A DNA stretch of 37,947 nt, taken from Balneolales bacterium (GTDB lineage: Bacteria > Bacteroidota > Rhodothermia > Balneolales > Natronogracilivirgulaceae). A program made the translations under genes and the position numbers. This document shows, in pieces, positions 25,863 through 34,763 of this stretch; the first letter of the stretch is position 1; each line of letters starts with the position of its first letter. The stretch covers positions 1-37,947 of the forward strand of contig SLQI01000277.1 in the NCBI GenBank assembly GCA_007131535.1, in the 5' to 3' direction. The notes under the pieces are model-generated. The model worked only from the letters and a program-made list of their open reading frames with translations. It was not told the origin of the DNA and made no database searches.

Positions 25863-26414
25863 TTGATCATCAACGGGCTTGCATTTCTTGCCCTCAACTC
25901 ACCCGGCATTGGTGAGTTTTTATTGTTTAATATGGCATTGTGGCCGCCGCAAACCGGCAATTTCTGGCCCTGGCAGCTGGTTACCTACATGTTCCTCCAC
26001 GGAGGGATGCTGCATATTTTTTTCAACCTTTTTGTCCTTTGGATGTTCGGCATGCAGATTGAAAACTTGTGGGGCACCCGGCGTTTTGTAATCTATTATT
26101 TTGTAACAGGCATAGGTGCCGGTATCCTGCACTTATTATTGGCTGCCGGGGGAGTTCCAACCGTTGGCGCTTCCGGTGCGGTTTTTGGTGTTCTGTTGGC
26201 TTTCGGAATGATGTTTCCCAACCGGGAGATTATGTTGATATTTTTACCCATACCGATCAAGGCAAAATATTTCGTTGTTATGATCGGGGCATTTGAGCTT
26301 TTGGCCGGCGTTTCCGGTCTGCAAACCGGCATTGCCCATTTTGCTCACCTCGGCGGCCTGGTAATCGGATATATTTTAATACGAATGTGGGGCATAAAAG
26401 GCGGTTATTCCTGA
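25863..26414 (+). CDS. Rhomboid family intramembrane serine protease (start uncertain)
   Basis: 183 aa from a TTG codon. Hydrophobic segments alternate as in a six-helix rhomboid; the catalytic Ser is S104 in GASGAVFG and the catalytic His H162 in HFAHLGG. The HGGMLHIFFN stretch (about 46-55) is the conserved oxyanion region of the second helix. The frame stays open upstream to 25803 and encodes RGSTIIFPPAIKH, which looks like the normal start of these proteins, but no ATG, GTG or TTG occurs in that part. The real start is therefore unclear: either a rare codon, or a sequence/frame change. Six bases separate it from the second rhomboid gene. Confidence 0.88.
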   Translation: MIINGLAFLALNSPGIGEFLLFNMALWPPQTGNFWPWQLVTYMFLHGGMLHIFFNLFVLWMFGMQIENLWGTRRFVIYYFVTGIGAGILHLLLAAGGVPTVGASGAVFGVLLAFGMMFPNREIMLIFLPIPIKAKYFVVMIGAFELLAGVSGLQTGIAHFAHLGGLVIGYILIRMWGIKGGYS

Positions 26415-26420
26415 TCCACT

Positions 26421-27281
26421 ATGTATCACGACGAATCTTTCGGTAGTGCTTTTAAACGCGGCTATAAGGCGATCCCGGTAGCTATCAGGACGATCATTAC
26501 CATTTGTGTGGTGATGTTTTTTCTGATGATTCTGGGCGGCCAGACTTTTGCCTCGTTTCTGGTGGAATATCTCGCCTTTATTCCGGATCCGATCATTACC
26601 GTTATGCAGCCATGGCGTTTGGTAACCTACATGTTTCTGCATGGCGGCTTTCTCCACATCATCTTCAATATGCTGTGGCTGTGGTGGATGGGGCGTCCGG
26701 TAGAAGAACAGCTGGGTCCGCGAAATTTTTTAGTGCTGTTTTTTGGTGCCGGTATAGGCGGCGCACTTATCAACACGGCACTGAGTGGCATCTTCGGGGT
26801 CGGACCCACCATCGGGGCCTCCGGAGCGGTACTGGGAATTATGGTCACATTCGCCGTAATGTTCCCGCGCATGCCGATTATGCTGATTTTCCTGCCCCCC
26901 ATTGAAGCGCGTTTTATCGTTGCCGGCCTGGTACTGATTGACCTGCTGCTGATCGGTCAGGCTGATAACATAGCCCGGGTTGTTCACCTCGGCGGAGCCT
27001 TAACTGGCTATATTCTGATCAAAATGTATTACCGCGGTTACCACTACGATTTGTGGATTGAACAGCTAACCAGACGATTTTCGCGGAAAGCCAAGCCCAA
27101 AGCGGCCCCGACCGGAGGAGCTCGCCGGAAAGATATGCATGCTGTTTCGGATGCCGAGGTACTCAATGAACAGGAAGAAGGTGAACTCGACCGAATTCTG
27201 GATAAAATATCCAAACAGGGCTATGAAGGCCTTACCGACAGGGAAAAGAAAATCCTGTTTGAACTGAGTAAAAGAAACTGA
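26421..27281 (+). CDS. Rhomboid family intramembrane serine protease with C-terminal soluble tail
   Basis: 286 aa. Six membrane segments with the catalytic Ser S134 in GASGAVLG and catalytic His H189 in ARVVHLGG. HGGFLHIIFNMLWLWWMG (about 74-91) is the conserved second-helix region. After the core a basic linker leads to an acidic/charged tail (EGELDRILDKISKQGYEGLT.REKKILFELS) seen in many Bacteroidota rhomboids. Rhomboids cut helical membrane substrates within the bilayer; substrates are unknown. It follows the first rhomboid with a 6-base gap; the pair looks like a tandem duplication in which only this copy carries the tail. Confidence 0.95.
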   Translation: MYHDESFGSAFKRGYKAIPVAIRTIITICVVMFFLMILGGQTFASFLVEYLAFIPDPIITVMQPWRLVTYMFLHGGFLHIIFNMLWLWWMGRPVEEQLGPRNFLVLFFGAGIGGALINTALSGIFGVGPTIGASGAVLGIMVTFAVMFPRMPIMLIFLPPIEARFIVAGLVLIDLLLIGQADNIARVVHLGGALTGYILIKMYYRGYHYDLWIEQLTRRFSRKAKPKAAPTGGARRKDMHAVSDAEVLNEQEEGELDRILDKISKQGYEGLTDREKKILFELSKRN

Positions 27282-27292
27282 TGTCTATGCTC

Positions 27293-27306
27293 TTGCCGTT
27301 CGGCAA
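27293..27306 (+). other. Short hairpin after the rhomboid pair
   Basis: TTGCCG-TT-CGGCAA forms a 6-bp stem 10 bases after the rhomboid stop. There is no T run, so a terminator role is weak. Confidence 0.3.
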
Positions 27307-27383
27307 TCCTTAGGTACTTCAAATTTATAACAACCCATTTTCCAATTCGTTTTCATGCGGATTTCCATCAATCAAAGAAGTTC

Positions 27384-28613
27384 ATGAATTCCATCAAGCG
27401 CAAAAAAACACATCAGGTTTATGTTGGTGGCGTACCGGTCGGCGGTGACGCGCCGGTAGTGGTACAATCGATGACCAACACCGATACGGCAGATATAGAT
27501 GCAACGGTTGATCAGATTATTCATCTGCATGATGCCGGCTCGGAGCTTGTTCGCATCACCGTTAATAATAAAGAAGCGGCCAAAGCGGTCCCCCATATTA
27601 TCGAAAAGCTCGATCAGAAAAACGTGGAGGTGCCGGTAATCGGGGATTTTCATTATAACGGGCATGTTTTACTGACGGAGTTCCCGGAGTGTGCGCGGGC
27701 GCTGTCTAAATTTCGGATCAATCCCGGAAATACCGGTACCAAAGGAAGGGATAAAAACTTCTGTACGATTATTGAGCAGGCGATTAAGTGGGATAAACCG
27801 GTGAGGATCGGAGTGAACTGGGGCTCCCTCGATCAGCAGCTGCTGGCCGAGCGGATGGATCGTAACAACGAACTGCCGGAGCCGAAATCCTCCAAAGAGG
27901 TGATGATGGATACGATGATGGAAAGTGCCACCCGGTCCACCAAGCTTGCCGAAGAGGTGGGGCTGTCCCCGGATAAAATAATCGTAAGCTGTAAGCTCTC
28001 CGGTGTTCCGGATCTGATCCATGCCTACAACCGGCTGGCCGATTTGATTGACTACCCGCTGCATCTTGGGCTGACCGAAGCCGGAATGGGGATGAAAGGG
28101 ATGGTAGCCAGTTCGGCGGGACTCTCGGTATTGCTGAATCAGGGTATCGGCGATACCATCCGCGTTTCGCTGACGCCGCAGCCGAATGGTGATCGCGCCG
28201 AGGAAGTGCGTGTTGCGCAACAGATATTGCAATCTATGGGCATCCGGAATTTTATCCCGCAGGTTACTGCCTGCCCGGGATGCGGCCGTACTTCGAGTAC
28301 CTACTTTCAAGAGCTGGCCGATGAAATTCATAATTATATTGTAGAGATGATGCCCATCTGGCGGGATGTGTATCCGGGCGTGGAAGATATGCACGTAGCC
28401 GTTATGGGATGTGTGGTGAACGGTCCCGGAGAATCGAAACATGCAAACATCGGGATCTCACTGCCCGGCACCTTTGAAGAGCCGAAAGCGCCGGTGTATA
28501 TAGACGGCAAACATCACATCACCCTCTCGGGTGATAACATCGGGGCGGAGTTCCGGAAGTTGCTGGATGATTACGTTGTGAAAAATTATAGTAAGGCGCC
28601 TGCTGAAGCTTAA
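27384..28613 (+). CDS. ispG: 4-hydroxy-3-methylbut-2-enyl-diphosphate synthase IspG
   Basis: 409 aa, the short single-module type. The [4Fe-4S] ligands are visible: C297 and C300 in ACPGCGRTS, C343 in GCVVNGPGE, with E350 completing the cluster site. The N-terminal TIM-barrel (QSMTNTDTADIDATVDQI, GDFHYNG, GMGMKGMV) is normal. IspG makes HMBPP from MEcPP in the non-mevalonate isoprenoid pathway, using reducing power from flavodoxin or ferredoxin. It lies 102 bases after the rhomboid genes, without clear functional linkage. Confidence 0.98.
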   Translation: MNSIKRKKTHQVYVGGVPVGGDAPVVVQSMTNTDTADIDATVDQIIHLHDAGSELVRITVNNKEAAKAVPHIIEKLDQKNVEVPVIGDFHYNGHVLLTEFPECARALSKFRINPGNTGTKGRDKNFCTIIEQAIKWDKPVRIGVNWGSLDQQLLAERMDRNNELPEPKSSKEVMMDTMMESATRSTKLAEEVGLSPDKIIVSCKLSGVPDLIHAYNRLADLIDYPLHLGLTEAGMGMKGMVASSAGLSVLLNQGIGDTIRVSLTPQPNGDRAEEVRVAQQILQSMGIRNFIPQVTACPGCGRTSSTYFQELADEIHNYIVEMMPIWRDVYPGVEDMHVAVMGCVVNGPGESKHANIGISLPGTFEEPKAPVYIDGKHHITLSGDNIGAEFRKLLDDYVVKNYSKAPAEA

Positions 28614-29120
28614 TGACAATTGAGGTTTGCCGGTAGTCTCAAAAGTTATTATTTGAAGTTGGCTGACTAATACATTTTATCTTCATCCCGGTTGTTTGGA
28701 ATCTGCCACGTAGCTGAGGTTCCCGACAAGTATGCCTGAATACCAGTCACTAAACCCGCATCCTGCCAATGGGTTAGCCTGACACGCAAATAGCTGAGCA
28801 TGTAACGGTTGGGCTATTCTGACAGTGATTGACGAAGCAGCAACCTTATAAACTAATTCATTAGTATGTTTACGAGTCGCCCTTCACCTCGAAATCCGGA
28901 ATGGTCAGATTTCTTGAGGATACTCTGATTAAAAAACTGAGGCAAAATAGTTACAGGGTGTTAAAGATTATTTATGGAGGTAAAATATTACAGAGTTTAT
29001 AGATTAGTGTATAAATCATAACAGGTTTTAACTCATGTAAAGTAATTTAGAGAGGGGGTGCCGGGTTGTAGTCGGTGAAAGAAGCGCACACTATATGACT
29101 GCGAATAAGGTACAGAATTT
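28614..29120. other. Intergenic region with a GC-richer structured-looking block
   Basis: 507 bases between ispG and the small T9SS gene. Positions about 28700-28850 are richer in G and C than the surroundings, contain TAGCTGAG twice 80 bases apart (28711, 28791) and short potential stems (for example AACCC/GGGTT around 28752-28775 and TAGCC/GGCTA). It could be the remains of a structured RNA or an insertion. The rest is AT-rich. No tRNA or protein recognised. Confidence 0.45.
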
Positions 29121-29630
29121 ATGACCCGGTATATTTACTACGTTACAGTTGCAACGGCAATCGGAATAATTTCAATGGTTGCTGTTAACTCATCACCGGC
29201 CAGCGAATTACTAAAACCCGACAGCGTGTATACGGATGCTTCGATAAATGTAACACCGGTAGAGTCGGGGCTGCATAGAGAAATGCCGTATACGATGAAT
29301 CATGATGATTCAGCTGCTCTTCTGGCATTGATGCAACAACCCATGGACGAGCCGGACGATGTGATCCTCACCCAAAATTTCCCAAACCCGTTCAATCCGG
29401 TGACGGCAATCTCCTACCAGCTGCCGGAAAGCTCAGAGGTTTCACTTAAGATTTACGACGTAACCGGTAGTGAGGTGATGCAACTGGTCGATGACAAACA
29501 ACCGGCTGGTAGTCATAGTGTAATACTTCGGGCAACGAATCTCACAAGCGGTACCTACTTGTACCGACTTGAAACCGAGGATACCGAGAGAACAAGGAAG
29601 ATGACTTTTATGAATTTGAGTAGCGAATGA
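29121..29630 (+). CDS. Small T9SS type A sorting domain protein
   Basis: 169 aa. The N-terminal 28 residues (YYVTVATAIGIISMVAVNSS) look like a signal peptide. Only about 55 residues of low-complexity, Asp/Ser-containing sequence follow before a complete T9SS sorting domain (FPNPFNPVTAISYQLPESSE to the end, about residues 90-166). The sorting domain has the standard features (LKIYDVTGSEV, GSHSVILRATNLTSGTYLYRL). The cargo part is therefore tiny, so this may be a secreted small protein or peptide precursor, or a truncated cargo. It lies upstream of the Sus genes but is separated by about 500 bases and a candidate operator. Confidence 0.85.
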   Translation: MTRYIYYVTVATAIGIISMVAVNSSPASELLKPDSVYTDASINVTPVESGLHREMPYTMNHDDSAALLALMQQPMDEPDDVILTQNFPNPFNPVTAISYQLPESSEVSLKIYDVTGSEVMQLVDDKQPAGSHSVILRATNLTSGTYLYRLETEDTERTRKMTFMNLSSE

Positions 29631-30142
29631 ATCATCAACCGGTCCGCAAAGTCTTTATGACAGGTAAAAGTGAAGAGGTATTATGAGTTCTATTCAGTGT
29701 TAAAAAAATTTTTTTGTGATATGTAAGCGCTTACATAAGCAGGTAGTGTTTTAGCACTATTGCAAAGCCTTCTGATACACTAATCCAGCATTTTACGGAT
29801 CAAAATGTCAAGGAGTTTATGATTTTAAATATGATCGAAAAAAATACTGCAGTTCTCAATCCTTATCCATCAACTATTAAGTTGAGCCTCTGCTTCAGCT
29901 TGCCTTGGAAAAGAAAGTAATGGTAGTAAGAGACGAGAGGAGGAAAGTTGCAGTCGGAAAAAGAACTTCAGACACAGACAGAAAACAATCTAATTTACTG
30001 CAGAACCTGAAGCAGAAATCCGGTAAGATGAAAACAAATATTAGTGCCGATGAAAAAAGAATAATCATTATGAAAAATAAAGATCGAAAGTCACACCAAC
30101 GTCACTCATTTAAATTGTTAAACTCCAAATGTATTAGATACT
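29631..30142. other. Sus operon leader region with LacI-type operator and overlapping small ORF
   Basis: 512 bases up to the SusC start. Contains the operator palindrome at 29720-29737 with an A/T tract just before it, and an open frame from 29920 to 30150 (76 aa from ATG, highly basic) that overlaps the SusC start by 8 bases. The last 26 residues of that frame (MKNKDRK to CIRYYV, start near 30070) resemble the charged n-region that often precedes a SusC signal peptide, so a frameshift between this frame and SusC is possible. Confidence 0.45.
29720..29737. promoter_or_regulatory. Perfect palindrome matching a LacI-family operator
   Basis: TATGTAAGCGCTTACATA is an 18-base perfect palindrome. 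Its core TGTAAGCGCTTACA has the central CG and arms of the LacI/GalR operator consensus (TGNAANCGNTTNCA). It lies 405 bases upstream of SusC on the plus strand, right after an A7/T7 tract. The regulator gene is not in the window. Confidence 0.7.
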
Positions 30143-33139
30143 ATGTTTGAACGAAGCGGTATTTACGCATTCCTGTTCTTATTTATAGCGGCTACACCAT
30201 TTCTCACAGACAAGGGTGTAGTTACTGCACAGGATATAAATCTTGAAGGGCGTGTTATTGACGCCAATACAGAGGAGCCTCTCATAGGGGTTAATATTGA
30301 GGTTCTTGGAACAACGCGGGGAACAACTTCGGACCTCGATGGTAACTTTACACTAAGTGTATCTGAAGCGGATACCTTGCAGTTTTCCTATCTGGGCTAT
30401 CAGACTAAAGAAGTTCCCTTAGAAGGTCGCTCTTCCATAGAAGTGGAGCTTATGGATGAAGCGATTTATGGAGAAGAAGTCGTCTTTGTCGGTTACGGAA
30501 CACGAAGAGTGGAAGATAACACCGGTTCGATTAGCTCTATAAGTTCAGATGACTTTAATCCCGGTAGTATTCGCACACCCGAAGAGTTGATACAAGGAAG
30601 AGTACCCGGGGTGGATATCACCTCAGCTGACGGAGCTCCCGGCAGTGCGCCAACAGTCCGTATCCGGGGTGGTTCGTCACTTTCTGCAAGTAATGACCCC
30701 CTCTATGTAATTGATGATGTACCTATTGCAGCAGGCGGTGTTGCCGGAATGGCAAACCCGATGAACACCATTAATACCAGTGATATTGAGTCAATGAATG
30801 TGCTTAGGGATGCTTCCGCTACAGCCATTTACGGTTCAAGGGCTTCAAATGGGGTTATCGTTATACAAACAAAACGGGGACAAGTAGGCCGGCCGTTATC
30901 GATTAATTACAGTGGAAGTCTTTCGTATGAAACCCTGCAGGATCGTATTGAACCTCTCTCTGCGGATCAGTACCGAGAAGTGGTTGAGGATCAGGTTGAA
31001 GCCGGTGTATTTCGGGAAAGTGCGCTTGATATGATGGGCGATGCTGATACCGACTGGCAGGATCAGATTTTCAGAAATGTGGTCAGTCAAAATCACAACG
31101 TCAGCGTTTCCGGAGCGGTTGATCGGCTCCCGTTCCATGTTTCTTTGGGATTTACAGGAGACCGGGGGTTAGTTGAAACGTCTCAGAGCGATCGCCTGAC
31201 AGGCTCCATAAACCTATCACCGTCACTATTTGATGATCAACTGGATGTTGATTTCAATATCCGAGGCAGCCGGGTAGACAATCGCTTTGCCGACGATGTG
31301 GCCATTAATAATGCAATTTCTTTTGATCCCACCCAGCCGGTAACCGTAGATGATGGTGATTATGGGGATTATTTCGCATGGCTCACCAGCGGTGGTGTTC
31401 CGAATAATCTGGCGCCCGATAACCCGGTTGCGCAACTGGAGCAGCGACGTGATGAATCCGTTGTGAATCGTACTCTGGGTAATCTTAAGCTGGATTATAC
31501 TTTACCGTTCAATCAGGACCTGACGGCAACCATGAATCTCGGTTTTGATTATGCCAGTGTTGAAACCGGCAGAATCGAAGTGCCCGAAAATGCAGCTTTC
31601 GCATTTGAAAGCGAAGAGATTGCCGGGGAACAGACCGACTACGATGAAACCAGAGAAAATCAGGTACTGGATTTGTATCTGAACTATTCCTCCGATCTGG
31701 AAAATATAATGAGCAGTATAGATGCTACGGCCGGCTATTCCTGGGAGCATAATTATGAAGAAGGCTCAACCTTCTCCCGGTCGGCAAGCGATGAAGACCA
31801 GGTGTTCACTGATGTTGATTATCGTACAGAAAACTACCTGGTATCCTTTTTCGGCAGAGTCAATTACTCCTTTATGGATAGGTATCGGCTGACAGCCACC
31901 ATGCGGGCAGATGGCTCATCAAGGTTTGCCGAAGGTAACCGCTGGGGCTATTTCCCATCCATGGCATTGGCCTGGAGTCTGGATCAGGAATCATTCCTTG
32001 ATCAATATGAGGATTTGACAAATCTCACCCTGCGCTTGGGCTATGGTGTCACCGGTCAGCAGGAAATCCTTCAGGGGGATTACCCCTACCTCGCACGTTA
32101 TACCCGCGGCCAACCGGATGCCCGGTACCGTTTCGGCAATGAGTTCACCCGTACGCTGCGCCCGGAGGGCTTCGATGCCAATCTGCAGTGGGAGGAAACC
32201 ACAACATACAACATAGCTTTGGATTATGGTTTTTTCAATGACCGGCTGCGCGGCACGCTTGAAGCGTATCATCGTGAAACTGAAAATCTCCTGAATGAAA
32301 CCCCGATCCCGGGAGGCAGTAATTTTACCAACAGAATCATTTCGAATGTAGGGTCCCTTGAAGTTCAGGGATTGGAATTCGAAGTGACGGGTACGCCGGT
32401 AATAACTTCAGATACACGCTGGCAGCTGGGATTTAATCTGAGTCGCAATGTTAGTGAAATTACACAGCTAACCCTTCGGGAAGATCCTGACTTCCTCGGG
32501 GTAACCGTTGGTGATATTGCCGGCGGTACAGGAAACACAGTACAGCTGCATCGCTCCGGCGACCCGAGAAACATTTTCTTCCTCTATCAACAGGTATTTG
32601 ATGAACAAGGCAATCCGATTGAAGGTGCTTATGTAGATCAGGATGGCTCAGGCACAATTTCTGACCCCGGTGATATGCGTGCTTATGGAAGTCCCGAACC
32701 GGATGTAACCTTCGGTTTTTTTACCAATCTGGATTATCGGGGGTTTGATGCATCTATTTCTACCAGAGCGCAATTAGGTAATTATGTCTACAACAATGTA
32801 GCCTCGCAGTGGGGTTTTTATGATGAGATGGAATTTGACGGACAGTATCTGAGAAATGCTCCGGAGAGCATTAAAGAAACCAACTTCGTGCGTCCGCAAT
32901 ACCACTCGGACTATTACCTCGAGGATGCTTCATTTCTGAAGATAGATAACATATCTCTCGGCTATACCTTCGAGGATCTATTGGATACCCGCACATCGGC
33001 ACGCCTGTCTGCTACGGTTAATAATGTGTATACCTTTACAAATTACAGTGGACTGGACCCTGAAATGTTCGGGGGAATTGACGGGGTGATCTATCCAAGG
33101 CCACGCACCTTTGAAATGGGTGTTGACCTCAGTTTTTAA
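30143..33139 (+). CDS. susC: SusC/RagA family TonB-dependent outer membrane transporter
   Basis: 998 aa. After a signal-like N-terminus comes a CarboxypepD_reg-like domain (GRVIDANTEEPLIGVNIEV, about 32-110), then a plug domain with VGYGTRRVEDNTGSISSISS and ELIQGRVPGVDI (about 115-240), then a long beta-barrel ending in MGVDLSF, a C-terminal aromatic as in barrels. SusC proteins import oligosaccharides bound by SusD, powered by TonB-ExbBD. The SusD gene follows 28 bases later, which is the standard pair. Numbering starts at the ATG at 30143; a longer n-region in another frame just upstream hints that the start may be disturbed. Confidence 0.96.
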   Translation: MFERSGIYAFLFLFIAATPFLTDKGVVTAQDINLEGRVIDANTEEPLIGVNIEVLGTTRGTTSDLDGNFTLSVSEADTLQFSYLGYQTKEVPLEGRSSIEVELMDEAIYGEEVVFVGYGTRRVEDNTGSISSISSDDFNPGSIRTPEELIQGRVPGVDITSADGAPGSAPTVRIRGGSSLSASNDPLYVIDDVPIAAGGVAGMANPMNTINTSDIESMNVLRDASATAIYGSRASNGVIVIQTKRGQVGRPLSINYSGSLSYETLQDRIEPLSADQYREVVEDQVEAGVFRESALDMMGDADTDWQDQIFRNVVSQNHNVSVSGAVDRLPFHVSLGFTGDRGLVETSQSDRLTGSINLSPSLFDDQLDVDFNIRGSRVDNRFADDVAINNAISFDPTQPVTVDDGDYGDYFAWLTSGGVPNNLAPDNPVAQLEQRRDESVVNRTLGNLKLDYTLPFNQDLTATMNLGFDYASVETGRIEVPENAAFAFESEEIAGEQTDYDETRENQVLDLYLNYSSDLENIMSSIDATAGYSWEHNYEEGSTFSRSASDEDQVFTDVDYRTENYLVSFFGRVNYSFMDRYRLTATMRADGSSRFAEGNRWGYFPSMALAWSLDQESFLDQYEDLTNLTLRLGYGVTGQQEILQGDYPYLARYTRGQPDARYRFGNEFTRTLRPEGFDANLQWEETTTYNIALDYGFFNDRLRGTLEAYHRETENLLNETPIPGGSNFTNRIISNVGSLEVQGLEFEVTGTPVITSDTRWQLGFNLSRNVSEITQLTLREDPDFLGVTVGDIAGGTGNTVQLHRSGDPRNIFFLYQQVFDEQGNPIEGAYVDQDGSGTISDPGDMRAYGSPEPDVTFGFFTNLDYRGFDASISTRAQLGNYVYNNVASQWGFYDEMEFDGQYLRNAPESIKETNFVRPQYHSDYYLEDASFLKIDNISLGYTFEDLLDTRTSARLSATVNNVYTFTNYSGLDPEMFGGIDGVIYPRPRTFEMGVDLSF

Positions 33140-33167
33140 ACGAATTTTTCAAAAAGCGGAAACTATT

Positions 33168-34736
33168 ATGTTTGATATCAGAAAATTAATACTGCTGTTT
33201 ACGCTATTGTTTGCAGCAACTACCATATGGACTTCCTGCATTGATGATCTGTCTACCTCGCCAATTGATGACCGGGAGCTGACCTCCGAGGAAGTTTATG
33301 ATGATCCCGAAAATTATCGGGAAGTTCTTGCGAAAATATATGCAGGGTTGGCAGTTACCGGACAGGAGGGTCCGGCAGGTGATCCGGATATTGATGGAAT
33401 TGATGAGGGAATGTCTGATTACCTGCGCTCATACTGGGTACACCAGGAACTTGCTGCCGATCTGGCTGTAAATGGCTGGGATGATCCCGGGCTGCCCCAA
33501 TTCAACTTTCAGGGCTGGGGAGCCGGGAACGACTTTGTCATGGGAATGTACAGCCGAATCTTTTTCCAAATCCCCCTGGCTAATGAGTTCATTCGGAATG
33601 CTCAGAATGAAGAAGATCAGATTATCCTTGAATACAATGCGGAAGCTCGTTTTCTGCGGGCATTAAGCTACTGGCATGCGCTGGATTTATTCGGCGGGGC
33701 CACTCCGTTTGTGGATGAAGAAGATGAAATCGGCGCGTTTGAGCCGGAGCCCATCAGTCCAGAAGAGCTTTTTGCATTTATTGAGTCTGAGCTGCTTGAA
33801 CTGGCAGACAGTGAGTATATGCACGATCCGCAAGAAAATGAGTACGGACGTGCAGACAGGGCCGCTGTCTGGACCCTCCTCTCCAAGCTCTACCTGAATG
33901 CCGAAACCTATATCGATGAGGCGATGTGGGATGAAGCAGCTACCTTTGCCGCTATGGTTATCGATGAAGGCGAATACACCCTGCACGATAATTACGAAGA
34001 GCTTTTTATGGCCGACAATGAAAATGCAGATGGGCTCATATTTGCCATCCCCTACGATGGCAACAATACCCAGACCTGGGGTGGAACGACTTTCCTGGTA
34101 AACGGCTCCATTGGAGGTTCGATGGATTCAGGTGATTTCGGAGTCTCCGAAGAATGGCAGGGGCACCGAACCACCCAGCAACTCGCGGATTTGTTCGACG
34201 ATGATGCCGGTATTGATAATGATGACCGAGCCTTGTTGCATACTGACGAACAAAACCGGGTTGTAGAAGATTACGGAACCTTTTCAGACGGCTACGGCGT
34301 GACCAAATGGAAAAATATAACCTCCGAGGGCGAGAGTGGTTCCCGTTCAGTTCATGTGGATACCGACTTTCCGATGTTCCGGCTTGCCGATGTTTATCTG
34401 ATGTATGCTGAGGCTGCCGTAAGAGGCGGCGGAGATGAAGGACGAGCGTTGGAGCTGGTCAATGACATCAGAGAGCGGGCCAACGTAGATCCTGTTGATG
34501 CCGGTGACCTTGACACGGACTTTATCCTGGACGAACGGGCTCGCGAATTATACTGGGAAGGACATAGGAGAACCGACCTGATCCGCCACGGCAAGTTTAC
34601 CGGTGATGACTATGTGTGGGCCTGGAAAGGAAATTCTATGGAAGGTACATCAATAAGTGATCATAAAAATGTATACCCGATCCCTTCCGCTGATATTACG
34701 GCTAACCCACAGCTGGAACAAAACCCGGGTTATTAA
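33168..34736 (+). CDS. susD: SusD/RagB family nutrient-binding lipoprotein
   Basis: 522 aa. The start is set to the ATG at 33168 because MFDIRKLILLFTLLFAATTI then leads to WTSC, a lipobox; the frame is open to 33111, inside SusC. The SusD landmarks are present: helical TPR region (LEYNAEARFLRALSYWHALDLFGGATPF, about 160-190), a variable central part, and the C-terminal DERARELYWEGHRRTDLIRHGKF and YPIPSADITANPQLEQNPGY ending, the classic SusD signature. It sits on the outer membrane and closes over SusC to capture glycans. The pocket is not predictable from sequence. Confidence 0.97.
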   Translation: MFDIRKLILLFTLLFAATTIWTSCIDDLSTSPIDDRELTSEEVYDDPENYREVLAKIYAGLAVTGQEGPAGDPDIDGIDEGMSDYLRSYWVHQELAADLAVNGWDDPGLPQFNFQGWGAGNDFVMGMYSRIFFQIPLANEFIRNAQNEEDQIILEYNAEARFLRALSYWHALDLFGGATPFVDEEDEIGAFEPEPISPEELFAFIESELLELADSEYMHDPQENEYGRADRAAVWTLLSKLYLNAETYIDEAMWDEAATFAAMVIDEGEYTLHDNYEELFMADNENADGLIFAIPYDGNNTQTWGGTTFLVNGSIGGSMDSGDFGVSEEWQGHRTTQQLADLFDDDAGIDNDDRALLHTDEQNRVVEDYGTFSDGYGVTKWKNITSEGESGSRSVHVDTDFPMFRLADVYLMYAEAAVRGGGDEGRALELVNDIRERANVDPVDAGDLDTDFILDERARELYWEGHRRTDLIRHGKFTGDDYVWAWKGNSMEGTSISDHKNVYPIPSADITANPQLEQNPGY

Positions 34737-34763
34737 TCAGGACCCCAAAACGGAAGAAGAACA

